DNA of 64,000 bases. It comes from Rhodocyclales bacterium GT-UBC. GTDB taxonomy: Bacteria > Pseudomonadota > Gammaproteobacteria > Burkholderiales > Rhodocyclaceae. The DNA lies in the NCBI GenBank assembly GCA_003583745.1, contig QXPY01000007.1:220479-284478 (forward strand), written 5' to 3'. Below, one piece after another: positions 1 to 8,789 of the stretch. The stretch's first letter is position 1. Each line of letters starts with the position of its first letter. The notes beneath the pieces were generated by a model that searched no databases, was not told the DNA's origin, and worked only from the letters and a program-made list of their open reading frames with translations. The translations under genes and the position numbers were made by a program.

Positions 1-743
1 ATTCGCTCGCCATCGCAGCGATATACCTCGGACTCAAAATCGCGCACCAAGCCTTTGCGCCGGATCTCTTCGGCGAAATCGTCGCGGCGCGCCGGGTCGA
101 CGTAGAGGCGATGCGCGATATCCGAAATGCCCTCGACCAAGGCTTGCGGCGTCGGAAAGCCGTAAAGGTCGGCCAGAGCCTGGTTGGCCGCCAGATAATG
201 GCCATCGCGGGTAGTCTGGAACATGCCGATGACCGATTTGTCGAAGACGCTGCGGAAACGCATTTCCGCCTCGGCCAGGCGTAACTGACCCAGCACCCGT
301 TCGGTGATGTCCTCGATGAAGCCTTCCAGCACGCGTCCGCCAAATTCGTCGATGACGCAGGTACCACGCTCCAGCACCCACTTCTCCGCACCGTCCCGGC
401 AAGTGATCCGGTACTCGATGCGGTAGGGCGCCCCTTGCTCGATGGCGAGCATGATCGCATTACGTACCATGTTGCGATCTTCAGGATGGGTCAAGGCCTC
501 CAAGGAAATCTTCTGGCTTGCCTCCAACTCCTCCGCACTGTAGCCAGTCAGTTCCTTACAACCGGCGCTGACGAAATGGATACTCCAATCAGCATCGATC
601 GCACATCTGAACAGCATGCCATCCAGGTTATCCACCAGTACCTGCAGGACGCGCTCGCTGTCGATGCGCGCCCAGGCGCTTTCCTTGGCAGGCAATGCCG
701 GTCGCAACACCGACACGATTCTGGAGAGCAGTCGTTTGATCAT
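1..743 (-). CDS. PAS-domain signalling protein (partial, C-terminus off window)
   Basis: An open frame of 247 codons reads leftward from an ATG at 743-741 and runs off the window edge, so the output domain is not visible. The start overlaps the stop of the upstream gene (ATGA), implying translational coupling. Two PAS/PAC units are visible. The first covers about residues 30-150, with DNLDGMLFRC, SAGCKELTGYSAEEL and the PAC-like YRITCRDGAEKWVLERG. The second starts near 160, with FRSVFDKSVIGMFQTTRDG and ANQALADLYGF. PAS domains sense ligands, redox state or partner proteins, and the missing part could be a cyclase, diguanylate cyclase or kinase. The neighbours are a NIT-like sensor and a chemoreceptor on the same strand. 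The PAS assignment is firm; the overall function is unknown. Confidence 0.8.
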   Translation of the reverse strand, partial: MIKRLLSRIVSVLRPALPAKESAWARIDSERVLQVLVDNLDGMLFRCAIDADWSIHFVSAGCKELTGYSAEELEASQKISLEALTHPEDRNMVRNAIMLAIEQGAPYRIEYRITCRDGAEKWVLERGTCVIDEFGGRVLEGFIEDITERVLGQLRLAEAEMRFRSVFDKSVIGMFQTTRDGHYLAANQALADLYGFPTPQALVEGISDIAHRLYVDPARRDDFAEEIRRKGLVRDFESEVYRCDGER

Positions 744-1639
744 GCTCGCACGGCTGGGCCGGACTCCTCGGCACCCTGTGCCAGGGCATGCAACATCTGA
801 CCGCTTTGATCAACCCAGGCAATTACGGCATCGATCACCTGCGTAGCGATTCCGAAATACTCCTCGGGCGCGATCCGCACGCCATCGCTGAGCAACATGC
901 TGGTCCGCACCGTACGGGCCATCTGCTGCAGGCTGGCACGCACCCGCGCCGTCAGCGGACCTCCGTCGTTGGCTTGGGTCGCCTGCTCCAGCAAGGCTTC
1001 AGCGCGGGAGACCAGGAACATCAGGCGCACCCGCGCCACTGGCGAACAACCGCGGCGTGCCGCGACGCCCGCACCGATGGCCCGCGCCTGGCCAAGCGCT
1101 TCGGCCAGGGCCGGCAGTCGATAAGCGAAATTGCGGGCGCGACCGATCTCCTCAGTCTCCATCGCCAGCGGCTCGATTCTCGCCTCGCCCAAGGCGGCCA
1201 ACCAGTCGAGTGCCTGGGCGATCATGTGACTATGCTCGGCAATGCTTTGTTCGGCCGACTTGCCTTGAAGCGTGTCCACCAGACTCCGCCAGCGAAAGGC
1301 GAAGAGCGCCACATCATTGCCGACAAAACAAGGGGCGTGGCGCTGCGCTTCGTTACGCGCTGCCTGCATCAAGATCGGGAACAAGCCTTCGATTTCCAGC
1401 TGTTTCTGGCGCAGACGAGGTAGAAACCCGGCATCACCGGACAACCAGGCGCTGCTCAAGCCACGGTGCTGCTGCAAATTGACAACCAATGTCAGCAGAT
1501 GCCGACAACTCTCGATCACCGGACCGATCCCCTGCGCCGAGCGGCGAGCCTGACGACGTCGGTAAAGGCGCCGAACGAGCAGCAGGGCCGGGACAATCAA
1601 GGTAAAAACCAGCAGGGGCCAGACCGTCGTCATCTTCAT
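740..1639 (-). CDS. membrane-anchored NIT-like (nitrate/nitrite-sensing-type) protein
   Basis: This 299-residue protein opens with one hydrophobic helix (residues about 5-22, WPLLVFTLIVPALLLV) and a basic RRLYRRR stretch, then an all-helical region. The segment VVNLQQHRGLSSAWLSGD near residue 55 resembles the LQKERGLS signature of NIT sensor domains, which detect nitrate or nitrite in some receptors. No kinase, HAMP or cyclase domain follows, so it is a sensor module without its own output. It begins exactly at the stop of the upstream chemoreceptor and its own stop overlaps the start of the PAS protein, so the three genes look co-translated. The NIT resemblance comes from one motif and is tentative. 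Confidence 0.6.
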   Translation of the reverse strand: MKMTTVWPLLVFTLIVPALLLVRRLYRRRQARRSAQGIGPVIESCRHLLTLVVNLQQHRGLSSAWLSGDAGFLPRLRQKQLEIEGLFPILMQAARNEAQRHAPCFVGNDVALFAFRWRSLVDTLQGKSAEQSIAEHSHMIAQALDWLAALGEARIEPLAMETEEIGRARNFAYRLPALAEALGQARAIGAGVAARRGCSPVARVRLMFLVSRAEALLEQATQANDGGPLTARVRASLQQMARTVRTSMLLSDGVRIAPEEYFGIATQVIDAVIAWVDQSGQMLHALAQGAEESGPAVRA

Positions 1640-2832
1640 TACTCGTAGCGATACGTTTTCATGGTTTCGTTCAATTGCACCGAAAGCTGATCGACGTAGC
1701 GCGACAATTCGCTGCTTTCGCGAACGAGCAACTCATTGCGATCGGCCAAACGGGTCAAATGACCAATATCGAGGGCCACATGTTCGCCGGTATTGCATTG
1801 CGTCGCGCTGCTCGTTGCGATTTCACGCACCAAAGACAAGGTGCGCTGCGAATTGGCGGCAACCGAGAGCAGGGCATCGGCCGCCAAGGCCCCCTCCTCG
1901 GCACTGGCCCCGGCGCGTTGATTGCTGGTCAACATCGTGGCGACCATCTGCTCGATCTCGAGGCGAATGCGACCGATCAGTTGATTGATTTCCTCGGCGG
2001 CAACGGTACAGCGCTGGGCCAGTTTCCCCACCTCGTCGGCAACCACGGCAAACCCACGCCCCTGGTCTCCCGCCCGCGCCGCCTCGATTGCCGCATTCAA
2101 TGCCAGCAGGCTGGTCTGTCCGGCAATCTCCTTGATCACTTCGACAATCTTGCCGATTTCCTGCGAGCGCTCGCCCAGGCTGCCGGCGGCCGTTGCCGAG
2201 TCAGCAACGGTTGCCGCCAGCACAGAAACGCTTTTTGCCAACTCGCCGACCTGCTCCGCCCCCCGTTTGGCCACTATCAATGTCGAATCAGCCACTGCCG
2301 CCGCTTCGTCGGCCTGCTGACAAGCCAGGCGCAAACCCTGCGTCAGGTTTTCCAGGGAAGCCGCCGATGAGAGGGTCAAGTCGCGCTGCTGTTTGACCCC
2401 ATCGTTGCCACCCGCCGCATTCGCCATGCTTTCATGGGCCACGCTGTTCAACTCCTGGGCGGCACGGGCGACCGTCTTGACGACCTGCCCCAAGGCACGC
2501 GCCATACTATTCATGTATTCGGCAAATCCCGCATAGCGCCCCATACCGGTCGCCATGCGGTAATTCAGATCGCCACCCTGCAGGGCTCTTGCAAAGTCGA
2601 TCAAGCTTGCCAGCCAACGCTCTCCGACAAGCAGGCAACGCCAGATCACGCCGCAGGCGAGCGCGGCAAACAGGAAGGCGAATAGCGCCCAGGTCCAATC
2701 CCCTCGCCCCCAGGCCCACCCCAAGCCAACACAACTCGGGACCAGAAGCGCAATACCGCGAGCGGCCGGCAGCAACAAGGCCGACCCAGGCAAGACGCCG
2801 GGTGAAGACGAAAAAGCAGGCGCAAAGGTCAT
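1639..2832 (-). CDS. methyl-accepting chemotaxis protein
   Basis: The protein has a short N-terminus, two close hydrophobic segments ([18 protein letters not shown] and [17 protein letters not shown]) with almost no periplasmic loop, a HAMP-like stretch, and a C-terminal MCP signalling domain. The conserved hairpin tip is clear: [21 protein letters not shown] followed by [13 protein letters not shown]. Such proteins relay signals to CheA/CheW; with no ligand-binding domain, input probably comes from a partner such as the NIT-like protein encoded just downstream. The ATG at 2832 is preferred; an upstream TTG at 2907 would add 25 residues, and neither has a strong ribosome binding site. It is divergent from prfB. 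Confidence 0.88.
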   Translation of the reverse strand: MTFAPAFSSSPGVLPGSALLLPAARGIALLVPSCVGLGWAWGRGDWTWALFAFLFAALACGVIWRCLLVGERWLASLIDFARALQGGDLNYRMATGMGRYAGFAEYMNSMARALGQVVKTVARAAQELNSVAHESMANAAGGNDGVKQQRDLTLSSAASLENLTQGLRLACQQADEAAAVADSTLIVAKRGAEQVGELAKSVSVLAATVADSATAAGSLGERSQEIGKIVEVIKEIAGQTSLLALNAAIEAARAGDQGRGFAVVADEVGKLAQRCTVAAEEINQLIGRIRLEIEQMVATMLTSNQRAGASAEEGALAADALLSVAANSQRTLSLVREIATSSATQCNTGEHVALDIGHLTRLADRNELLVRESSELSRYVDQLSVQLNETMKTYRYE

Positions 2833-3081
2833 TTCGGGGCGATGGCAAGGAACACAGGCTTGATATAGCAAAACAGGTGCCAAGCGCAACCTGCTATTAC
2901 GAATCAATTACTTACCCATTACCCGAAGGTACAAGACGCAAGCAAACCAGCGCCAAATCCACCACTCGCACCGATTTGGTGCAACCTTGAAGCACAAGCG
3001 CCAATGCCGCCAAGCTCTCCGCGGGCGAGCCATTTGCGCAATGTATAATTCTGCCTTTGCACTTTATCGGCCTGAATAACA

Positions 3082-4186
3082 ATGGAAGCAGAACAACTCA
3101 ACAGCATCTCCAACAAGCTCGATGATATCGCGCAGCGCGCGGCCGAGCTTCGGAGGTATCTTTGACTACGATCAGAAACGCGAACGCCTGACCCTCCTCA
3201 ACCTGGAGATGGAAGACCCGAAGATCTGGGACGACGCCAAGCGCGCCCAGGAACTCGGGAAAGAAAAGAAATCGCTTGAAGACATCGTCCTCGTCCTCGA
3301 AGAAGTCGACGCCGGCCTCAAGGATGGGCGCGAACTCTTCGACATGGGCAAGGAAGAAGGCGACGACGACACGCTGCTCTCGGTGCAGGCGGACAATGTC
3401 GGACTGGAAGCGAAGATCGCCGCCCTCGAATTCCGCCGCATGTTCAACAATCCGTCGGACCCGATGCCCTGCTTCCTGGAAATCCAGGCCGGCGCAGGCG
3501 GTACCGAAGCCCAGGACTGGGCCTCGATGCTGCTGCGCATGTACCTGAAGTACGGCGAAAAGAAGGGCTTCAATGTCGAGGTGATGGAAGAATCCGAAGG
3601 TGACGTCGCCGGCATCAAGAGCGCCACCGTCAAGTTCACCGGCGATTACGCCTATGGCACGCTGCGCACCGAAACCGGCATCCACCGCCTGGTCCGCAAA
3701 TCGCCGTTCGATTCCAACGCCCGCCGCCACACCAGTTTCACCTCGGTCTTCGTCTTCCCGGAAGTCGATGACTCGATCGAGATCGCGATCAATCCGGCCG
3801 ATGTCCGTACCGATACCTACCGCGCCTCCGGCGCCGGCGGTCAGCACATCAACAAGACCGACTCCGCCGTCCGTCTGACTCACGTCCCGACCGGCATCGT
3901 CGTGCAGTGCCAGAACGACCGTTCGCAGCACCGCAACCGCGACGAAGCCTGGCAGATGCTGCGCGCCCGCCTCTACGAATTCGAACTGCGCAAGCAGCAG
4001 GCCGAGCAACAAAAGCTGGAAGATGCCAAGTCCGACATCGGCTGGGGCCATCAGATCCGTTCCTACGTGCTCGACCAGTCGCGCATCAAGGATCTGCGTA
4101 CCAACCACGAAACCGGCAACACCCAGGCCGTGCTCGACGGCGACCTCGATCCCTTCATCGAGGCCAGCCTGAAACAAGGCGTTTGA
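3082..4186 (+). CDS. prfB: peptide chain release factor 2 (RF2), programmed +1 frameshift
   Basis: RF2 recognises UAA and UGA stop codons and triggers peptide release on the ribosome. Translation starts at ATG 3082, reads 27 codons, reaches an in-frame UGA at 3163-3165 and continues in the +1 frame from 3164, giving about 367 residues, the usual RF2 length. The catalytic GGQ lies in [18 protein letters not shown] near residue 251, and the UGA/UAA-recognition SPF motif is in [14 protein letters not shown] near residue 206. A TATAAT box at 3044-3049 may be its -10, though no matching -35 is evident. The annotation must join the two frames; the downstream frame alone would miss the true N-terminus. 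Confidence 0.97.
3152..3166 (+). promoter_or_regulatory. prfB: prfB +1 programmed frameshift site
   Basis: The sequence GGAGGTATCTTTGAC contains the three classical parts of the RF2 autoregulatory site. These are a Shine-Dalgarno-like GGAGG just upstream, the slippery CTT codon at 3160-3162, and the UGA stop followed by C at 3163-3166. When RF2 is scarce the ribosome pauses at UGAC, slips +1 on CUU and makes full-length RF2. The match to the Escherichia coli site is essentially complete. Confidence 0.96.
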
Positions 4187-4204
4187 TTCACCGGTGAGCC
4201 GAGG

Positions 4205-5461
4205 GTGATCCGCTTCCTGGCCTGGCTGGCCGGCACGCTGCTTGTGCTCGTGCTGGCCGCCGGGGGCTTGCTGCTGGCCGCACTCGATACGCAAGCGCAA
4301 GTCAGGCGCGATGCCACTATCTCCCCGGTTTCCGTAGCCCAAGCCCGCTGGCTGCTCTCCGCCAACGACCCGCGCCGATTGCGGGACGGTGAGGTGAGGC
4401 AAATTGCCTTTCCCGCCGCCTTGCTCGACGACGGCATCAATTACCTGGCAACCCGTTTCCTGCACGGCCGCGGCAGCCTGACCCTGATTGGGAAAAGCGC
4501 CGAAATTCGCCTGACGCTCCCAACCCCGCACGGCTGGGGAGAGCGATACCTCAACCTGCAAGCCCGCATCGAAGCGGTTGCCGGACAACCGCACATTACT
4601 GCGGCCAGGATCGGCGCCCTGCCGCTGCCCGCCGATCTGGTCGAGACCATCATCGAGCAGGCGATCGCTCGTTCGGGCTACCGGGCGCAATGGACGGCGG
4701 GACGCCAATCGATCCGGGACATCCGCTTCGACCCGGAACGTAGCCGTATTCAGGTCGCCTTCACCTGGGCACCGAGCCTGCTCGAGCAAGCCCGCTCAAT
4801 CGCCTTCGACCGGGAAGACCTTGGCCGTCTTCGCTCCGCCCAGGAAATGCTGGCCGGCCTGCTCGACCACCAGGCACCAGGCAGCCATCTCGCGCTGCCA
4901 GCCGTACTCGGACCAATGCTCGACATTGGCGGCACCGATCAGCGCGAAAATCGCCAGGCCGCAATCTTCATCCTTGGCGCCTACCTGTCGGAAAAGAGCC
5001 TGGCGAGCTTGATCCCTGCAGCGGCTGACTGGCCGCAAGCTCGCCCCGTCATATTGACCCTGCACGGACGCCAGGACAGCGCCCAGCATTTCGCTGTATC
5101 GGCCAGCCTCGCCGCCTGGGCCGGCGAACCGGTTGCCGATGCAATCGGCGTTTACAAGGAGCTGACCGATGCCCGTGGGGGCAGCGGATTCTCCTTCGCC
5201 GACCTGGCCGCAGACCGCGCCGGAACACGGTTTGGCGAGTTGATCGTCAATCAACCTCAAGTGATCGACAGCCTGGTCAAAACGGCTTTTGCCGACCGGG
5301 ACATCGCCCCACTACTGGCCGACCTGCCGGAAAACATGAATGATCAAGCATTCCGCAAACGTTTCGGCGGCCAGGGCAGCCCGGCCTACCGGCGCATGCA
5401 AGCCGAAATCGAAACCCGCCTGGAAGCCCTGCCGCTCTATCAGCCCAGAGGAAAACCATGA
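4205..5461 (+). CDS. membrane-anchored protein of unknown function
   Basis: This 418-residue protein starts at a GTG 18 bases after prfB, behind a weak GAG-type ribosome binding site. It has one N-terminal membrane segment (FLAWLAGTLLVLVLAAGGLLLAA) and a long, probably periplasmic remainder with mixed alpha/beta composition. I recognise no catalytic motif. Its TGA overlaps the start of the cupin gene (ATGA), so it belongs with prfB, the cupin and perhaps lysS in one plus-strand unit. A role in envelope physiology is possible, but nothing in the sequence demonstrates it. Confidence 0.7.
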   Translation: MIRFLAWLAGTLLVLVLAAGGLLLAALDTQAQVRRDATISPVSVAQARWLLSANDPRRLRDGEVRQIAFPAALLDDGINYLATRFLHGRGSLTLIGKSAEIRLTLPTPHGWGERYLNLQARIEAVAGQPHITAARIGALPLPADLVETIIEQAIARSGYRAQWTAGRQSIRDIRFDPERSRIQVAFTWAPSLLEQARSIAFDREDLGRLRSAQEMLAGLLDHQAPGSHLALPAVLGPMLDIGGTDQRENRQAAIFILGAYLSEKSLASLIPAAADWPQARPVILTLHGRQDSAQHFAVSASLAAWAGEPVADAIGVYKELTDARGGSGFSFADLAADRAGTRFGELIVNQPQVIDSLVKTAFADRDIAPLLADLPENMNDQAFRKRFGGQGSPAYRRMQAEIETRLEALPLYQPRGKP

Positions 5462-5787
5462 CTCCGTACGGCAATCTGTTTGCCAACCTGCCCGAACGCA
5501 CGGACCAGGAACAATTTGAGGAATTGCTGACGCGACCTGGACTACGCATCGAGCGCATCGTCTCGACCGGGCAATGCAGCCCACCCGATTTCTGGTACGA
5601 CCAGGCTGATGGCGAATGGGTCGTCCTGCTGCAAGGCGAAGCCGAATTGCGCTTTGCCGACGAAGAAGGACCGCGCCGCCTGCGTCCCGGCGATTTCGTT
5701 GCCATCGCACCACGCCGGCGACATCGCGTCGAATCGACACTGGCCGGACAAACGACCATCTGGCTGGCGATCCACTTCGCCGCCTGA
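5458..5787 (+). CDS. cupin domain-containing protein
   Basis: The 109-residue product is a single cupin barrel. Motif 1 is degenerate ([21 protein letters not shown]) and motif 2 is [19 protein letters not shown]. The usual metal-binding HxH of motif 1 is not obvious: [10 protein letters not shown] replaces H(X)H(X)3-4E, though the glutamate and the downstream histidine remain. It may therefore bind metal weakly or not at all. The start overlaps the previous stop by four bases, and lysS follows after about 90 bases. The substrate is unknown. Confidence 0.8.
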   Translation: MTPYGNLFANLPERTDQEQFEELLTRPGLRIERIVSTGQCSPPDFWYDQADGEWVVLLQGEAELRFADEEGPRRLRPGDFVAIAPRRRHRVESTLAGQTTIWLAIHFAA

Positions 5788-5878
5788 TCCAGCACGCTTT
5801 CCCTGGAAGCCCAAATCGGCGAAAATTCAGGGTTCTACGCGGGCGACCGCAGCACATCCCATTTTCCAAGGATTTTTC

Positions 5879-7384
5879 ATGTCCAACCCCGAACAGCAAA
5901 CTCCGGTCCAGCAGGATGAAAACCAGCTCATCGCCGAGCGTCGTGCCAAGCTCGCCGAATGGCGCAAAACCGGGAAGGCCTTCCCCAACGACTTCCTGCG
6001 TGAGAACACCGCAGCCAAGCTGCACGAGGGATACGGCGAAAAATCGGGCGAGGAACTCGAAGCCATGCCGGTCGAAGTCAAGGTAGCCGGCCGCATGATG
6101 CTGAAGCGGGTCATGGGCAAGGCTTCCTTCGCGACCGTGCAGGACGTCTCCGGCCGTATTCAGCTCTACGTCGCCCGCGACAAGGTCGGTGAAGAAGCCT
6201 ACGCCGCCTTCAAGGGTTGGGATTTGGGCGACATCATCGGCGTGGTCGGTACCCTGATGAAGACCAAGACTGGCGAACTGTCGATCCAGGCTGCGGAAAT
6301 CCGCCTGCTGACCAAGTCGCTGCGCCCGCTGCCCGACAAGTTCCACGGCCTGTCCGACCAGGAACTGAAGTACCGCCAGCGCTACGTCGACCTGATCATG
6401 AACGAGGAAACGCGCTTCACCTTCCGTGCCCGTTCAGCCATCGTCGCCTCGATTCGCAACTACATGACCGGCCACGGCTTCATGGAAGTCGAAACACCGA
6501 TGATGCACCCGATCCCGGGCGGTGCTTCGGCCAAGCCCTTCATCACCCACCACAACGCGCTCGACATGCAGCAGTTCCTGCGCATCGCGCCCGAGCTCTA
6601 CCTCAAGCGCCTGGTGGTCGGCGGTTTCGAAAAGGTTTTCGAAATCAACCGTAACTTCCGCAACGAAGGCCTGAGCCCGCGGCACAACCCTGAATTCACC
6701 ATGATGGAGTTCTACGAGGCGTATGCGAACTACCACACGCTGATGGACTTCACCGAAGGCCTGATCCGCCATGCCGCGCGCGAAGCGCTGGGCAAGGAAG
6801 TCTTCGTCTATCAGGGCCGCGAGCTCGACTTGTCCAAGCCCTTCCACCGCCTGACCATCTGCCAGGCCATCCAGCGCCAGCAACCGGATTTCACCGACGC
6901 GCAACTGGCCGACGCCGAGTTCCTGAAGACCCAGATCAAGGCCTTCGGCGAGCCGGTCAAGCCGGGTGGTCTGGGCAGCCTGCAATTGCAGCTGTTCGAA
7001 GCCTGTGCCGAAGCGCATTGCTGGGAACCGACCTTCATCATCGACTACCCGGTCGAAGTTTCGCCGCTGGCCCGCGCCTCGGACAGCAATCCGGACATCA
7101 CCGAGCGCTTCGAGCTGTTCATCGTCGGCCGCGAAATCGCCAACGGCTTCTCGGAGCTCAACGACGCCGAGGACCAGGCCGCCCGCTTCCAGGAACAGGC
7201 CAAGGCCAAGGATGCCGGCGACGAGGAAGCGATGTACTACGATGCCGATTTCATCCGCGCCCTCGAATACGGCCTGCCCCCGACTGGCGGCTGCGGCATC
7301 GGCATCGACCGGCTGATCATGCTGCTGACCGACTCGCCTGCCATCCGCGACGTCATCCTGTTCCCCTCGATGCGCCCGGAATGA
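5879..7384 (+). CDS. lysS: lysyl-tRNA synthetase, class II
   Basis: LysS charges tRNA-Lys with lysine in the cytoplasm. The product is 501 residues, normal for the family. An N-terminal OB-fold anticodon-binding domain (about 60-150, [19 protein letters not shown]) precedes the class II catalytic core. Motif 2 is visible as [20 protein letters not shown] near 259, and motif 3 as [15 protein letters not shown] near 470. The ATG at 5879 is preferred because the frame upstream encodes unrelated residues from the cupin region and the protein then begins MSNPEQQT, in family style. Confidence 0.97.
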   Translation: MSNPEQQTPVQQDENQLIAERRAKLAEWRKTGKAFPNDFLRENTAAKLHEGYGEKSGEELEAMPVEVKVAGRMMLKRVMGKASFATVQDVSGRIQLYVARDKVGEEAYAAFKGWDLGDIIGVVGTLMKTKTGELSIQAAEIRLLTKSLRPLPDKFHGLSDQELKYRQRYVDLIMNEETRFTFRARSAIVASIRNYMTGHGFMEVETPMMHPIPGGASAKPFITHHNALDMQQFLRIAPELYLKRLVVGGFEKVFEINRNFRNEGLSPRHNPEFTMMEFYEAYANYHTLMDFTEGLIRHAAREALGKEVFVYQGRELDLSKPFHRLTICQAIQRQQPDFTDAQLADAEFLKTQIKAFGEPVKPGGLGSLQLQLFEACAEAHCWEPTFIIDYPVEVSPLARASDSNPDITERFELFIVGREIANGFSELNDAEDQAARFQEQAKAKDAGDEEAMYYDADFIRALEYGLPPTGGCGIGIDRLIMLLTDSPAIRDVILFPSMRPE

Positions 7385-7496
7385 TGTGCTCGGCTGCGCT
7401 TGGTGATACAGCGTTGCAAGCCCCCTTGCATAGCGCTGCTATGCGGCGGGCGCTCGCGCCTTGTCTCACCTGCGCTCGCTCGACCACAAGCTGCTC

Positions 7497-8294
7497 GTGA
7501 GCGAAAACGCAAACCTGGAAGCCGCCGCACGGTTGGCTTTGACGACACACCACAGCCGCGCCCTCGTCTTCGAACATGAGGGCCGGCGCTACGTCGTCAA
7601 GAAACTCGCCGCCAAGCCACGCAAGCTGGGGCAAACCCTGTTCATGCGTTGGCTGGTCAAACGCCTCACCGGCCAGCCCTTGCCGATGCGAACGCTGGCC
7701 CTGGCCGAAGCGGCGGGCAGCATGGAGTTCGAAGCCAATCGCCTGCGCAGCCTGGCCGCCGCCGGTGTGCGCGTCCCCCACGTGGCACTGCTCACCAAGG
7801 AGTTTTTCGTCCTCGACTTCTGCGGCACAGTAGTCGCCACCCTGCTGGAAAAATGGCCGCCTGCAACCTGGCGTAGCGAGTTGCCGCGCCTGGCCACCGA
7901 ACTGGGCGAGTTCCACCGTGCCGGCCACTGGCATGGCGGCGCCCAGATCAAGAACATCACGCTCCAGGACGGCCTCAGTTACCGCATCGACTTCGAAGAG
8001 AATTTCGGCGAGTTCCTGCCCTTGAGCGTTGCCCAGGCGGCCGACCTGGTGCTGTTCCTGAATTCGATATCCCTGGCCGGCCCAATCGTCGAAAGCGAAG
8101 CCCGCCAACTGATGCCGCAGTTGCTCGAGCGCTACTTTGCCGCCCATCCGAATCCCGAAATCAAGCAGATCATCGTCCGCGCCCTGCCGATCCTCAAGAC
8201 CCTGTCCGGCTTCGCCGGTCTTTTCCAACGCTGGTCAAAGAAAGGCATCCGTCGCGTGCTGATCCTGGTCGACGTTCTAAGCACTGTGAAATAA
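7497..8294 (+). CDS. BUD32/RIO-like lipopolysaccharide-kinase-fold protein
   Basis: The product of about 265 residues has a small kinase-like fold. A lysine sits in YVVKKLA near residue 36, a catalytic-loop-like segment GEFHRAGHWHGGAQIKNIT lies near 140-157, and the metal-binding position reads RIDFEENFGE in place of the usual DFG. This pattern matches proteins annotated as BUD32-family or Kdo/WaaP-like kinases; the substrate is unknown. A GTG at 7497 gives MSENANLE and is preferred over the upstream TTG at 7461, although neither has a good ribosome binding site. The next gene starts immediately at its stop, suggesting co-transcription. Confidence 0.72.
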   Translation: MSENANLEAAARLALTTHHSRALVFEHEGRRYVVKKLAAKPRKLGQTLFMRWLVKRLTGQPLPMRTLALAEAAGSMEFEANRLRSLAAAGVRVPHVALLTKEFFVLDFCGTVVATLLEKWPPATWRSELPRLATELGEFHRAGHWHGGAQIKNITLQDGLSYRIDFEENFGEFLPLSVAQAADLVLFLNSISLAGPIVESEARQLMPQLLERYFAAHPNPEIKQIIVRALPILKTLSGFAGLFQRWSKKGIRRVLILVDVLSTVK

Positions 8295-8789
8295 ATGCCG
8301 ATCCGCCAATTGCAAGTTGCCAACGATAGCGTCGAGGACCGCCTGGTCCTGCGCGTCGGAACCGAAAACAACGAAGAATTCCGCATCTTCTTCACCCGCT
8401 GCTTCCTGCGTGAAATCTGGCCGCACCTGACCGCCATGCTGAGCGGGCACCTGGCCAGCAAACTGGTGCAGCACAGCAGCCCGCCTTCGCTCGGAGAACC
8501 GTCCAGCTTCGAACTGCCGTTTATTGACGATAACCCCAGCTACCCGCTGGGCGCCTCGCCACTACTCGCCACCGAAGCCGTCCTCGAAGCCGGTGCCGAG
8601 GGCATTGCCCGCCTGACCCTGCGCGAAGGACGCGAGCGCTCCTATAGTCTGGAGATCAATGCCCAGCTGCTGCAAGCGCTGTGCTCCATGCTGCGTGCCG
8701 CAGCCGATCAGGCGCAGTGGGACTTGACCCTCGATTACGACTCACCAACGCCCGTCATCAACGCCCCCTTCAGCGCCTTTCTGCATTAG
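8295..8789 (+). CDS. conserved hypothetical protein
   Basis: This 164-residue soluble protein starts on the base after the kinase-like gene's stop and its TAG overlaps the GTG start of mnmC. No signal peptide, membrane segment or recognised domain is visible. The C-terminal part ([24 protein letters not shown]) looks like beta strands with a helix. Its tight packing suggests a housekeeping partner, but I can assign no function. Confidence 0.65.
   Translation: MPIRQLQVANDSVEDRLVLRVGTENNEEFRIFFTRCFLREIWPHLTAMLSGHLASKLVQHSSPPSLGEPSSFELPFIDDNPSYPLGASPLLATEAVLEAGAEGIARLTLREGRERSYSLEINAQLLQALCSMLRAAADQAQWDLTLDYDSPTPVINAPFSAFLH

Noticed and set aside
3098..4789. A 563-codon minus-strand open frame
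   Set aside because: It is antisense to prfB and the following gene, whose protein motifs (GGQ, SPF) are unambiguous; high GC makes long antisense frames common here.
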